Source: Colimorpha sp045597845
Lineage (GTDB): Bacteria > Bacteroidota > Bacteroidia > Bacteroidales > P3
Direction of reading: 5' to 3'
Assembly (NCBI GenBank): GCA_045597845.1
Contig: JAZLKZ010000088.1
Span: 1-63,255, forward strand
DNA: 63,255 nt
Part shown: positions 16,609 to 25,263 of the stretch, one piece after another
Layout of the letters: the number at the start of each line of letters is the position of its first letter
Position numbering within the stretch: the stretch's first letter is position 1
The notes under the pieces: model-generated
What the model saw: only the letters and a program-made list of their open reading frames with translations
Told to the model about the DNA's origin: nothing
Databases searched by the model: none
Translations under genes and position numbers: made by a program

Positions 16609-18753
16609 CCTGAGCAAGAGCACTTGTCCGACAAGAGTACGCTCGACATTTGGAGCATTAGATACAGTATAAGAGATTATATAGGCGTATGAGGCCATCG
16701 TGCAAGGAACGCCCTTGCATGTCCCATCCCAGCGAGCAGTGATATCATCGGCACGCCACACCAAATTGCCCGTTCTGGTAAAGACGGAAATACTGAACGA
16801 ACCAATATTTGTTCCCACTGCGCCAAACAATCTATTGAATTCCTCATTCGGCGTAAATACATTAGGGACCCAAATAGACCATTCAAGCGTATCAGTATTA
16901 ACTTCAAGATGTAATGTAACAAGGCTGTCACAATCGTGAGCCGTAGTAAACAAGTTCGAATAGTCTCCCGATTGCGTCAACGAAGTCCCTTGCCATTGAT
17001 AACTATCCCCAACGCTGATTGTGTCGAAGACATCCTCACTATACGATGGATGAATGGTCACCGTGAGATAGAGCGTATCGACCGAAAGGAAACATGGGGC
17101 ATGCTGAAAGAGTACCGTTATCAAATATCCCATCTCCATCGTTGATGCCAACGTCACCGAGGGTCCCTGCATCGTTGTCCCGTTTCCCAAATCCCAAATG
17201 GGGAGAAATTGTGGATCGAAATCTGTGAACTCGGCAAGGTTGAGGGTTATCTCATCGTCTTGGCAAAACTCCAAAGTTTGATGCAGCACTTGAGGGGTTT
17301 CTATCGCAGCCCATCCTGTGGCAGAAGCCATGGCGGAGCAATTCTTGAGTGTGATGGCGTGGGCTTCAAAAGGGCCCAACGTGTTCTGCAAACGATGCGT
17401 TCCCCCACTCACCCTCATACGGGCATAACTATACTCCGCATCATACGGCAACGGGTGGAAAGCCGTATCAATAGGCACTCCGTCCAACATCATCCCCGCA
17501 ACATGCTGGGTACGCGTGGCTATACCTACAAAATTGTGCGGATAAAACGTCATCGTGGGCACTCCCAGCACTACATTGGCATGATAGGGATAGTTGTAAG
17601 AAAAGAAACTTGACTGATCATACCATTGCTCCACAGGACAGAGAGGATACATGGAAGGATCGCCACTATAACTCCCCGGGGTAGCAAGCAAAGAGTCTGC
17701 ACAACCATACCTCGATCCCGTAAGATAGACGCATACCGAAACAGGATGGGAACTTTCGAGCCACGTGGCGACATGATTCGTGTCTATCTCAAACTCGTAA
17801 ATCTGCCCTTGCGAAAGGGTGGCGACAGTGGTGCCGTCAAGAGAGACATTGGTGTTGTCGGCAAAAGAAAGCACCTGTACGCGGTCGTTGAGACGGTTAG
17901 GGGTAACTGCAACGAGGAACTGCTTGCCGCAAAAACGGGTTGGAGGCATTGAGGCATAAATTCTATCTGCCGTCATCACCCCTGCTGGTATATAGATATT
18001 TCCCACCCCAGAAATCACAGCAATGCGTTTTCCTCCCTCCGAAGTGATATGTCGTCCAGCCGCATCAGGGCCAAACACTCTCAGCACTTCGCCCAAACGG
18101 AGGTTGTGTGATACCTCAGGGATAGACCCGTCAACCGACGCCGAAATAGTGACATTCACACTATCCTCCGCAGCCACAACAAGTATTTCGGGATTATGCC
18201 CCCCAATGATGTTCTGGTAAACATTGACATAATAGTCGCACCCGAGTTTGTCCACTGGCCACACAGCAGTCATTTCCATCTCGCCGCTCTCATTGTCGTT
18301 GAGGGTGTCTCGGTCAATAGTGTTGGAAAAAGTATAGAGTGAAATCGTATCGGTGCTGGAAACATGGATACCCTGCGGCACGGGCGCAAACACATTCGAC
18401 ATCAGGTCAGGCCCATTGGCGAGGGTCAGAAATGTTGCCGAGTCGGCAACAAGATGCACAATAATCGAGTCGGGATAAACAGGCACCAATCCTTCATTGG
18501 TGGTGCGAAAAGAGGTTGGCGCATGGGAGACCACAACATCACAATCGCGCAAGGGAATAAAGCACAGCTGAAACACGTCCCGCATGGGAGGGTCGTAAGA
18601 TGCCGACGAATGGTACAGGAAACCCGTCCAAAACTCCGTACCCTGTATTCCCGAGGGTTGAGCCGAAACATTATCGGGAACAAAGAGCATTGTGGCAAGA
18701 ATACTTATCACCACCTCTAACCGAGGAATATGCCAGCTACACTTTCCCACCAT
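16606..18753 (-). CDS. IgGFc-binding-like N-terminal domain protein with T9SS type B (gliding motility) C-terminal domain
   Basis: 715 residues. A signal peptide (about residues 1-31) is followed by QPSGIQGTEFWTGF and a large beta-rich region (about 35-480). That region has the IgGFc-binding-type pattern: YYVNVYQN, VVAAEDSVNVTISA, GSRYGCAD and THRLQN. Then comes a PKD-like stretch and, from about residue 625, the type B sorting domain NVFTPNEEFNRLFG ... VFTRTGNLVW ... WDGTCKG, the gliding-motility-associated C-terminal domain. Known: type B domains route large adhesins through T9SS. Role inferred: surface adhesin or glycoprotein binder. Confidence 0.85.
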   Translation of the reverse strand: MVGKCSWHIPRLEVVISILATMLFVPDNVSAQPSGIQGTEFWTGFLYHSSASYDPPMRDVFQLCFIPLRDCDVVVSHAPTSFRTTNEGLVPVYPDSIIVHLVADSATFLTLANGPDLMSNVFAPVPQGIHVSSTDTISLYTFSNTIDRDTLNDNESGEMEMTAVWPVDKLGCDYYVNVYQNIIGGHNPEILVVAAEDSVNVTISASVDGSIPEVSHNLRLGEVLRVFGPDAAGRHITSEGGKRIAVISGVGNIYIPAGVMTADRIYASMPPTRFCGKQFLVAVTPNRLNDRVQVLSFADNTNVSLDGTTVATLSQGQIYEFEIDTNHVATWLESSHPVSVCVYLTGSRYGCADSLLATPGSYSGDPSMYPLCPVEQWYDQSSFFSYNYPYHANVVLGVPTMTFYPHNFVGIATRTQHVAGMMLDGVPIDTAFHPLPYDAEYSYARMRVSGGTHRLQNTLGPFEAHAITLKNCSAMASATGWAAIETPQVLHQTLEFCQDDEITLNLAEFTDFDPQFLPIWDLGNGTTMQGPSVTLASTMEMGYLITVLFQHAPCFLSVDTLYLTVTIHPSYSEDVFDTISVGDSYQWQGTSLTQSGDYSNLFTTAHDCDSLVTLHLEVNTDTLEWSIWVPNVFTPNEEFNRLFGAVGTNIGSFSISVFTRTGNLVWRADDITARWDGTCKGVPCTMASYAYIISYTVSNAPNVERTLVGQVLLLR

Positions 18754-18800
18754 TCAGTACCTAAGCAACTATTAACCAATAAACACCAAACTTTCAGCCA

Positions 18801-19823
18801 TCAATTCTCGGGGTAGCCTTCGGGGTTCTGGCGTTGCCAGTTCCAGCTGTCGCGTACCATCTCATCGATGCCATATTCAGCCTTCCAACCCAACTCCTTC
18901 TCCGCCTTGGCGGGGTCGCTGTAGCAGGTGGCGATATCGCCGGCACGACGAGGCTTGATGCTGTAAGGAACCTTGACATCGTTCACCTTGACGAAAGCGT
19001 TCACCATGTCAAGCACGCTGTATCCGTGTCCCGTACCGAGGTTGTAGATTGCCAAACCACATTTGCGTTCAAGCGCCTTGATGGCACATACATGTCCACG
19101 CGCCAAATCTACCACATGGATATAGTCGCGCACACCCGTACCGTCGGGAGTGTCGTAATCGTTTCCGAAAACGCCCAGTTCAGCACGTTTGCCCACAGCC
19201 ACCTGTGTGATGTAGGGCATGAGATTGTTGGGAATGCCGTTGGGATTTTCGCCAATGGTGCCACTTTTGTGGGCCCCCACGGGATTGAAATAGCGCAGCA
19301 GTACCACATTCCACTCTGGGTCAGCCTTCTGGATATCCATCAACACCTGTTCAAGCATACTCTTGGTCCAGCCGTAGGGATTGGTACACTGTCCCTTTGG
19401 ACATTGTTCCGTGATGGGAATCTGTGCAGGGTCGCCATAAACTGTGGCAGAAGAGCTAAAAATAATGTTCTTGCAGTTGTGCCGACGCAAAACATCCAGC
19501 AACACAAGCGTACCCGAGATGTTGTTCTCATAGTACTCCCAAGGTTTGGCGACAGACTCGCCAACGGCCTTAAGTCCTGCAAAATGGATGCAGGCGTCAA
19601 ACTTATGGGCCGACATCACCTCTTCAAGACCTTTACGGTCACGTATATCAACTTGATAGAAAGGAACCTCCTTTCCTGTAATCTTGGAGACCCGCTGCAA
19701 AGAAACCTTGTTGGAATTGGAGAGATTGTCGATGACGACAACATCGTGGCCTGCCTGATGAAGTTCAACAACGGTATGAGAACCAATAAATCCGGCGCCG
19801 CCGGTAACGAGAATCTTGGACAT
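18801..19823 (-). CDS. galE: UDP-glucose 4-epimerase
   Basis: 340 residues. NAD-binding GGAGFIGSH is at residues 8-16, and the catalytic Ser/Tyr-x3-Lys of extended SDRs is present (SSSATVYG ... YGWTKS). Interconverts UDP-glucose and UDP-galactose for polysaccharide synthesis. Its 5' leader is almost wholly the period-7 repeat array at 19828-19946, which starts 5 bp from the ATG. It lies downstream of a sugar-salvage cluster on the same strand. Confidence 0.96.
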   Translation of the reverse strand: MSKILVTGGAGFIGSHTVVELHQAGHDVVVIDNLSNSNKVSLQRVSKITGKEVPFYQVDIRDRKGLEEVMSAHKFDACIHFAGLKAVGESVAKPWEYYENNISGTLVLLDVLRRHNCKNIIFSSSATVYGDPAQIPITEQCPKGQCTNPYGWTKSMLEQVLMDIQKADPEWNVVLLRYFNPVGAHKSGTIGENPNGIPNNLMPYITQVAVGKRAELGVFGNDYDTPDGTGVRDYIHVVDLARGHVCAIKALERKCGLAIYNLGTGHGYSVLDMVNAFVKVNDVKVPYSIKPRRAGDIATCYSDPAKAEKELGWKAEYGIDEMVRDSWNWQRQNPEGYPEN

Positions 19824-19827
19824 GTAT

Positions 19828-19946
19828 AAGTTTTAAGTATTAAGTTTTAAGAGTTAGGAGTTAGGGGTTCACTAGTTTCCCTAAACTCCCTAGTCACTAG
19901 TCACTGTTCACAGTTCACTGATCGCTGATCGCTGTTCACAGATCAC
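19828..19946. repeat. Large period-7 array, 17 consecutive heptamers
   Basis: Read in 7-bp steps the spacer gives AAGTTTT, AAGTATT, AAGTTTT, AAGAGTT, AGGAGTT, AGGGGTT, CACTAGT, TTCCCTA, AACTCCC, TAGTCAC, TAGTCAC, TGTTCAC, AGTTCAC, TGATCGC, TGATCGC, TGTTCAC, AGATCAC without a phase break. Neighbouring units are most alike, and the sequence drifts gradually along the array. It fills most of the gap between the kinase fusion gene and galE. Confidence 0.75.
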
Positions 19947-19981
19947 TAAATATTATAACGTAATATTCCTTAAATTATTGT

Positions 19982-21193
19982 TTAGAACCCTGAACGACGG
20001 ATGACAAGAGGGATTGCTTCGGAATGGATAGCACAAAAAGAGGAAGCGTCATCCACGACCAAAGCCAGATAGCCGCCACCTCCTGCGCCAGGCATCTTCC
20101 ATGCCAAGACACCTTTTTCGGCGGCATATCGCTCAATGAATGGCTGTACGGAATCCCGTTCGCAAGAGCCGTCGGGATTGATGATTGTTGGGTGAATCAT
20201 TCCCGAGAACATAGAGACCTGCGCATCAAAGGAAGCCCGATAGGATTTTGCAAACGCATCCAAATTGCAAGAAAGCACTGCATTCCAACAAGCATCGGCA
20301 GCATGCGTCAGAGCATGCACCTTGTCGAAAGTAATGTCCTTGTCCTCAACAACCGAGCACCCTGGACGGCGTGGATTCATAGGAATCATGCAGAGATGGC
20401 TTTCCAACCAAGAAAGTACCTTCTCATCGTGACACGACTCGATCTTGTCGGGCCAGAAATGATTGTCGTAGTGATGGCGCACCAAACCCGGCATACAAAT
20501 GCCAATGGAGTCTTGGGCTCCACTGATATGACCACCTTCACGCTCAGGATGATTTTCGAAGCAGAACACCAAACGAGCCAAAGTCTCTGGATCCATGTTG
20601 GGCAACTGATAAGGCCAGATGCTCTTGATGACGTTGCGGGTAGAGGTGGAGAGTCCGCAACGTTCCCGAATCTCAAAAGTTGGTTCCAGCGATATCGTGA
20701 TTGCCCACCCTGGGGCATACTGCGAAACGTAGGGCTGGTCGATCCATGTTCCCGCCAAATCCAATCGTGTCGGAATCCGACAAGGAATCTGTTTCAATGC
20801 CGTACTGCTGCGGGCGGCAAGTCCTTCGGCGGGAATGCGGTCAAGAACGACATATTCAATATTATGTTCGGCACAGAAACGACGTTTTTCGTCAGAGCTT
20901 CCGTCAGCATTGACCACAAGAATGTCGGGTTGCAAAGCCTCAACAGTAGGCACAAAATCCATAATACCATCGCCTGCATTGATAAAGGCATCCTTCACGT
21001 AACGAATCGACTTGACCATAAAGAGTCGCTCCTGTTCGCTATAGACTGTCTTGTGGTGCTTGTAATGCAGAATGGTCTCGTCCGACCCGATGCCGACATA
21101 GAGGTCGCCATATTGCGCCGCCTGTCGGAAAAACTCCACATGGCCGCTATGCAATAGGTCGTAACAACCTGAAACAAATACTTTTTTTGACAC
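19982..21193 (-). CDS. Bifunctional nucleotidyltransferase (PF01467 type) - GHMP sugar kinase fusion
   Basis: 403 residues. Residues about 1-130 form a cytidylyltransferase-like Rossmann domain with the HxGH motif (CYDLLHSGH). From about 140 a compact GHMP kinase follows: motif 1 RIPTRLDLAGTWIDQP, motif 2 GGHISGAQDSIG, motif 3 KMPGAGGGGYLALV. Inferred reaction: phosphorylation of a sugar at C1, then nucleotidyl transfer to give an NDP-sugar. This would parallel Fkp (GDP-fucose) or HldE but with a different domain pairing. There is no ATG; GTG at 21193 or TTG at 21199 must be used. It lies 13 bp after a rhamnose/fucose mutarotase and a FucP permease, so L-fucose or a related sugar is the likely substrate. 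Confidence 0.75.
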   Translation of the reverse strand: MSKKVFVSGCYDLLHSGHVEFFRQAAQYGDLYVGIGSDETILHYKHHKTVYSEQERLFMVKSIRYVKDAFINAGDGIMDFVPTVEALQPDILVVNADGSSDEKRRFCAEHNIEYVVLDRIPAEGLAARSSTALKQIPCRIPTRLDLAGTWIDQPYVSQYAPGWAITISLEPTFEIRERCGLSTSTRNVIKSIWPYQLPNMDPETLARLVFCFENHPEREGGHISGAQDSIGICMPGLVRHHYDNHFWPDKIESCHDEKVLSWLESHLCMIPMNPRRPGCSVVEDKDITFDKVHALTHAADACWNAVLSCNLDAFAKSYRASFDAQVSMFSGMIHPTIINPDGSCERDSVQPFIERYAAEKGVLAWKMPGAGGGGYLALVVDDASSFCAIHSEAIPLVIRRSGF

Positions 21194-21206
21194 AAACAAT
21201 GATTAT

Positions 21207-21542
21207 TTAGTTATCTGAATCAAATATCTTTTCCATCAATTGCCATTTCTCGGCAGAGGTGGCGGAAGCTTGGCAACCTTGGAACTGGGCGACATACGCC
21301 TCCCACTCCGCCTGACGGGGAAGTTGGGAAAGCCGCTGCATGTCGCGCTGGAAATCAAAATCATCTTCGGTGTCCATAATCATGAACAATTGTCTATCGT
21401 GGCGAAAAATCTGCATGGAAAGGATGCCCACTTCACGCTGCCCTGCAATGATTTCAGGCCATACATGACGATGAGCCTCAAGATACTGCTCAACCATTTC
21501 CGAATTGGCTACAAGTTGGAGGGTTTGGCAAAAACGCTTCAT
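21207..21542 (-). CDS. L-rhamnose/L-fucose mutarotase (RhaM family)
   Basis: 111 residues, full length for the family. MKRFCQTLQLVANSEMVEQY, HRHVWPEI and the region around FDFQRDM carry the conserved His and aromatic residues of RhaM/FucU-type ferredoxin-like mutarotases. Interconverts alpha and beta anomers so that the kinase receives the right form. It sits between the FucP permease and the kinase fusion. The leader upstream of the ATG is a period-8 repeat. Confidence 0.85.
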   Translation of the reverse strand: MKRFCQTLQLVANSEMVEQYLEAHRHVWPEIIAGQREVGILSMQIFRHDRQLFMIMDTEDDFDFQRDMQRLSQLPRQAEWEAYVAQFQGCQASATSAEKWQLMEKIFDSDN

Positions 21543-21590
21543 AGGGAGATTTGGAGAAATTGTTGAGTTGAGACTGCCGAGTTGTTGATC
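21543..21590. repeat. Period-8 spacer repeat before the mutarotase
   Basis: AGGGAGAT, TTGGAGAA, ATTGTTGA, GTTGAGAC, TGCCGAGT, TGTTGATC in 8-bp phase, directly abutting the start codon. Confidence 0.45.
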
Positions 21591-21605
21591 CGATTTTTTT
21601 GTCCC

Positions 21606-21633
21606 TAGTCACTAATCACCGTTCACTATTCAC
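21606..21633. repeat. Period-7 repeat overlapping the 3' end of the FucP-like gene
   Basis: TAGTCAC, TAATCAC, CGTTCAC, TATTCAC in phase. The last residues of the permease (VNSER) and its TGA stop are encoded by these units. Confidence 0.6.
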
Positions 21634-22836
21634 TTTATTTTGACTACTGTTCACCACAATAGCATATCCCAATACAACAAGGAAGCAGACAACAGGAACG
21701 AAAAAGGAAGTATAAATCCCGAAGCTGTCGGAAACAATACCTTGCAACGGGGTAATCAACGCACCGCCAAGAATAGCCATAATCAACCCCGAAGCGCCAA
21801 TCTTGGCATCTTCAGGATGGGACCCCTGGGAAACGCTGCCCAACGCCAGTCCGTAGATCGTCGGGAACATCAAACTCATAAAGACACTGATAAGTACAAG
21901 TGCGACAATCAATAACATGCCACTTCCCGCCGACACCGCCACCAAGAAGGCGCAAAGGGCGGAAAGGACAGCCCCAACCAAGAGCAACCGCGAAGGCTGG
22001 AAAAACCGCATCAACCAAGTATATACAAATCGAGAAATGCAGAACCCGACAATCGTGATGAGATAGACCGTCGAAGCCTCAGCCTCAAGCACACCAAGTT
22101 CCTGCATGACAATGCGGATGGTGAAACTCCACACGCCAATCTGCGCACCCACATAGAAAAACTGTGCCACGACGCCGCTCCAATAGGTCTTGTTGGCAAA
22201 AAGGTGTCCGAAAGTGGCACGCAACGAATCGTCTTCCGCCCCATCGCCACCCTGCGGCATCTTCACGAAACACATCACCACCAAAATCACCACCAAGGCG
22301 CAACCCAAAGCAACGTAGGTCCCGCTGACGGAATAGAGCGAAATATCGCTGAGGATAAAATACTTGCTCATCAAAATACCCAAGATGCTTCCAATGGGAT
22401 TGAACGCCTGGGCGATGTTCAACCTACGCGTGGCAGTGTCGGGACTGCCCATCGAAAGGATATAAGGGTTGGCGGTAGTCTCCAACACCGAGCAGCCACC
22501 CGCCATGATATAGATGGCGATGAGATAGAACGCATACGAAGCGGCCTTGGCGGCAGGCAAAAACAGAATTGCACCCAACGCATAAAGCACCAATCCCAAC
22601 TTCACGCCGGCATGATAGGAATGTTTCTTGATGAAGATAGCCGCCGGAAGCGCAAAGCAGAAATAGCTGCCATAAAAGGCAAACTGAATCAAAGAAGTCT
22701 GCGTATCCGACATGTTCATGATACGCTTGAATGCAGCCAAAAGCGTATCGGTCATATTGTTGGCAAGTCCCCACAAGAGAAAGAGCGAGGTCACCAAGAC
22801 AAAGGGAGTAAGGTATTTTTTCTCAACAATTTTCAT
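21616..22836 (-). CDS. fucP: L-fucose:H+ symporter-type MFS permease
   Basis: 406 residues, about 12 transmembrane helices. The N-terminus LTPFVLVTSLFLLWGLANNMTD and residues ALPAAIFIKKHSYHAGV match the FucP/GluP branch of the major facilitator superfamily; Bacteroidota often use these for fucose or other hexoses. First gene of the minus-strand order permease, mutarotase, kinase fusion. The C-terminal tail is encoded within a heptamer repeat, so it is probably dispensable. Substrate fucose is inferred from family and neighbours. Confidence 0.88.
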   Translation of the reverse strand: MKIVEKKYLTPFVLVTSLFLLWGLANNMTDTLLAAFKRIMNMSDTQTSLIQFAFYGSYFCFALPAAIFIKKHSYHAGVKLGLVLYALGAILFLPAAKAASYAFYLIAIYIMAGGCSVLETTANPYILSMGSPDTATRRLNIAQAFNPIGSILGILMSKYFILSDISLYSVSGTYVALGCALVVILVVMCFVKMPQGGDGAEDDSLRATFGHLFANKTYWSGVVAQFFYVGAQIGVWSFTIRIVMQELGVLEAEASTVYLITIVGFCISRFVYTWLMRFFQPSRLLLVGAVLSALCAFLVAVSAGSGMLLIVALVLISVFMSLMFPTIYGLALGSVSQGSHPEDAKIGASGLIMAILGGALITPLQGIVSDSFGIYTSFFVPVVCFLVVLGYAIVVNSSQNKVNSER

Positions 22837-22869
22837 ACATGATATCTTTATTATCTTGCATTTAGGTTT

Positions 22870-23694
22870 CTATTGCTTCAAACAGTATTGCCTCCACTTT
22901 GCTTTGTAGTCGTAGCCTGGGCCGGAAAGGGATAGCAAAAAGGGCGAGAAATAGCGTTTCATTGCGTCGAGAAACAACTCAGGTTTTTGCTGATAGGGTT
23001 TGAGTTGCTGCTTCAAAGCCTTCGCTTTGGCGTAGTTTTCCGCATCCTTGCCTGCGATGTTGTCAATCGCAGAATAGACGTCGGCATACACCCTATTGAG
23101 GGGAACGATGTCGTTGCTATCCTTCGTCTGGTGGTCGCCCAAAATATGAATCGAATAAAGGACAGTCACCAAGCCGTTCAGCTGCCTACGCTGCGCCGCC
23201 GATATGGTACCCAACTCGCCAAATCCAAACACCTTGGCGCCCTCGTTCATCAAGGCGCGGTTACGTTTGCTGATTTCCGCATTCATCAAATCCCAGAACT
23301 CCGGCAAGTCTGATTCCCGAATCACCCCATTGGCAATGGCGGCGTTCAAACTATTGGTGATGGGAGCGAACTGACGCGGGTCGGTGTTAAAGCCCCAATG
23401 AAACCAAATGCGATGTCTTCCTTGCCAATGAATCTTACTGAACTTTGGATGGTCGGCGATGGATTTCGGCCGCTTCGGATTGCTCTTAGAGGGTCGCTCT
23501 CCTGGTTGCGTATAAGGATAGTCGAGATAGCTGTTCACCAACCTGTAATACCGCAGCACCGCCTTGTTTTGCGGCACACTGTCGAACGGAAAAATGCGAT
23601 ACATGTCCGTAGCATGTTCCCACCCCGACAAAGCCCGACAAGGCAAGGCCAAACCCATCACCGCAACCAGCAGCAAAAAACATCTTTTATACAT
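22870..23694 (-). CDS. Exported protein, possible S1/P1-nuclease or zinc phospholipase C-like fold
   Basis: 274 residues from MYKRCFLLL (23694); a start four codons earlier is possible. The signal peptide ends near ALPCRA-LSGWEHATD. Histidine-rich spots RHRIWFHWGFN and VLYSIHILGDHQT recall the H...HxxGDxH metal ligands of zinc phospholipase C/P1 nuclease proteins, which also begin with a Trp in the mature form. The similarity is weak and I do not assert activity. It is 33 bp upstream of the FucP gene on the same strand. Confidence 0.5.
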   Translation of the reverse strand: MYKRCFLLLVAVMGLALPCRALSGWEHATDMYRIFPFDSVPQNKAVLRYYRLVNSYLDYPYTQPGERPSKSNPKRPKSIADHPKFSKIHWQGRHRIWFHWGFNTDPRQFAPITNSLNAAIANGVIRESDLPEFWDLMNAEISKRNRALMNEGAKVFGFGELGTISAAQRRQLNGLVTVLYSIHILGDHQTKDSNDIVPLNRVYADVYSAIDNIAGKDAENYAKAKALKQQLKPYQQKPELFLDAMKRYFSPFLLSLSGPGYDYKAKWRQYCLKQ

Positions 23695-23757
23695 ACATCT
23701 ACGCACCTATTATAGTTTTATGTTTTGAGAGAGCCATAAAATAACCTATTGTATGTA

Positions 23758-23970
23758 CTATGCGTTTTTACAGGGCACCAATTCCTTGCAAATGAATTTT
23801 CTTGGATCAAAGTCATGTTCCTCAATCCAGGAATTTTCATTCAACAGATTTGAGAACGCATCATGCTTGTCTTTGCCAAACGCACGTCCAAGCAGCTGAC
23901 AATTCTCTATGTCATCGCCATCGGGAGCTTGCGTAAAGCCTTCGGTTGTGTAAAATATGTATTCCGTCAT
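23758..23970 (-). CDS. Small protein at the end of the DpnI-like cassette
   Basis: 70 residues from MTEYIFYTTEGFTQAPDGDD at 23970. It is acidic and has no membrane segment. FYTTEGFTQAP and a D/E-rich middle with WIEEHDF recall small proteins carried on Bacteroidota mobile elements; function unknown. It lies 28 bp after the zinc-finger protein on the same strand and is the last gene of the AT-rich block. Confidence 0.65.
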   Translation of the reverse strand: MTEYIFYTTEGFTQAPDGDDIENCQLLGRAFGKDKHDAFSNLLNENSWIEEHDFDPRKFICKELVPCKNA

Positions 23971-23998
23971 AATTTTTTCAATTATTTGTGCGAAATGT

Positions 23999-24481
23999 TT
24001 ATTCCCATTTTGTCCAATAACTATTTGAGTTGTCCTCAATAGCGTGAACTTTAAGCACATCAATGTCTATTTCAGGATGCGCAGATTTTAAGCAAGCATC
24101 AGAACAATAATTCTCAATACCTTCATAAACCCAACCTTCGTTCATTAACTTCCCGCAATGTTCGCATATTCTTACAGATTCAATGTCATTGGTTGAAATC
24201 ACATCGTCTAAAATACCTTTGTCGGAAAGTGTACGGACAAAACAGAGGGCAAGATTAGCTTCAGCATTATTATCTCCATAGGAATCCTCTTTATACTCAT
24301 CAAGAGCCATCCATTGGCAATTGACCATTGAGAAATGATATACTTCTGATAAAGCATCGACCAATTCTTCCAAATCATCACAAGATGATGCGAATTGCTT
24401 TTCTTCATCCGATAACTTTATCTTGATAACTCTATTATGTATAAAATCTAGAACGATTATATAATTGGGTATCTGTTTCAT
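23999..24481 (-). CDS. Putative zinc-ribbon protein in the DpnI-like operon
   Basis: 160 residues. The N-terminal ~90 residues are acidic and helical without a known motif. The C-terminus has CEHCGKLMNEG and YCSDACLKSAH, a CxxC...CxxxC zinc-binding pair, and ends in NSYWTKWE. That C-terminal arrangement is seen in short proteins of Bacteroidota plasmids and phages. Starts 3 bp after the endonuclease stop, so it is almost certainly co-translated. Possible immunity or accessory role to the nuclease is inference only. Confidence 0.65.
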   Translation of the reverse strand: MKQIPNYIIVLDFIHNRVIKIKLSDEEKQFASSCDDLEELVDALSEVYHFSMVNCQWMALDEYKEDSYGDNNAEANLALCFVRTLSDKGILDDVISTNDIESVRICEHCGKLMNEGWVYEGIENYCSDACLKSAHPEIDIDVLKVHAIEDNSNSYWTKWE

Positions 24482-24484
24482 ATC

Positions 24485-25252
24485 TTAAATTCTTTTGTAT
24501 ATTCCTCGTCCTTTGAATTCTATTATGCCTTTGTCGCGCAAGAACTGTAGCTGTTGCCTAATCTTGTCCTGGATATGATTATTGCCCGGATGTTTCAATT
24601 TTAATACTTCAACAAACGAATACATTTGATTCAATGAGAATGTCTCATCAAGCCGTTCTACGAGGTGCAATGTATCCATTAACCATCCTCTGCTCTCCAC
24701 AGATTTTGTTTGAAGGTTGAACACTCTATGGTAATGCGAAACAACTTCTTGAACAGGAAGAGCAACACCATTTTTAATGATTGGTATCTTTGCAGTTGTT
24801 GGTATTTCTCTCATCAAAATGTTGCATCCTTCCCAACCGGCTCGTCTTGCGGTGACACCTAATGCCTCACGCTTTTCGATAACTGATGGAGTAAAGAAGC
24901 ATTTAGGGACAATTACCAGATTGTTGACTTCATAACGGTCATAGTGCATGAAGAAGAAACTAGGATTGTCAAGTGAAGTGATTCTTCCAATCATGGTTTG
25001 GTAAACACCATCAGCAACGGTAGCTTGAAAACTTTCGCTATCAGATTTCCTGCTCTTTAACTCATATTGTGATTTGCAATGTTCGCACACATAGTCCTTT
25101 ACAGGAGCATTTGGTTCTGCACGCCTAATAGTAACTTCGCCACAAATAGGGCAATACATGTTGCGTGCCAACCAATCTTCAGTCAACACTCTTGCTATTT
25201 GGCTAGGGCTTTTGTAACCTTCTGCTAATGATGTATTGAATCTCAAATCCAT
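24485..25252 (-). CDS. DpnI-like methylation-dependent restriction endonuclease (G6mATC)
   Basis: 255 residues from MDLRFNTSLAEGYKS at 25252, which aligns with the DpnI N-terminus; an ATG at 25264 overlaps the previous stop and could also serve. A zinc module CPIC (34-37) and CEHC (56-59) brackets the catalytic core. Asp53, Glu64 and Lys66 (ELK) occupy what I recall as the DpnI PD-(D/E)xK positions. VTARRAGWEGCNI and the C-terminal winged helix ending IEFKGRGIYKRI, which reads methylated adenine in DpnI, are near-identical to DpnI. Known activity: cuts GATC only when the adenine is methylated. The host must therefore lack GATC methylation. Operon partners: KilA-N protein and a broken dam. Confidence 0.93.
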   Translation of the reverse strand: MDLRFNTSLAEGYKSPSQIARVLTEDWLARNMYCPICGEVTIRRAEPNAPVKDYVCEHCKSQYELKSRKSDSESFQATVADGVYQTMIGRITSLDNPSFFFMHYDRYEVNNLVIVPKCFFTPSVIEKREALGVTARRAGWEGCNILMREIPTTAKIPIIKNGVALPVQEVVSHYHRVFNLQTKSVESRGWLMDTLHLVERLDETFSLNQMYSFVEVLKLKHPGNNHIQDKIRQQLQFLRDKGIIEFKGRGIYKRI

Positions 25253-25263
25253 ATTCACAACCA

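Noticed and set aside
14827..16692. Very long open frame (over 600 codons) antisense to clpB
   Set aside because: Fully overlaps conserved clpB on the other strand; composition and lack of any recognisable domain mark it as a mirror of biased codon use.
19828..19946. CRISPR-like appearance of the repeat array
   Set aside because: Units are 7 bp and contiguous without spacers, and there are no cas genes nearby.
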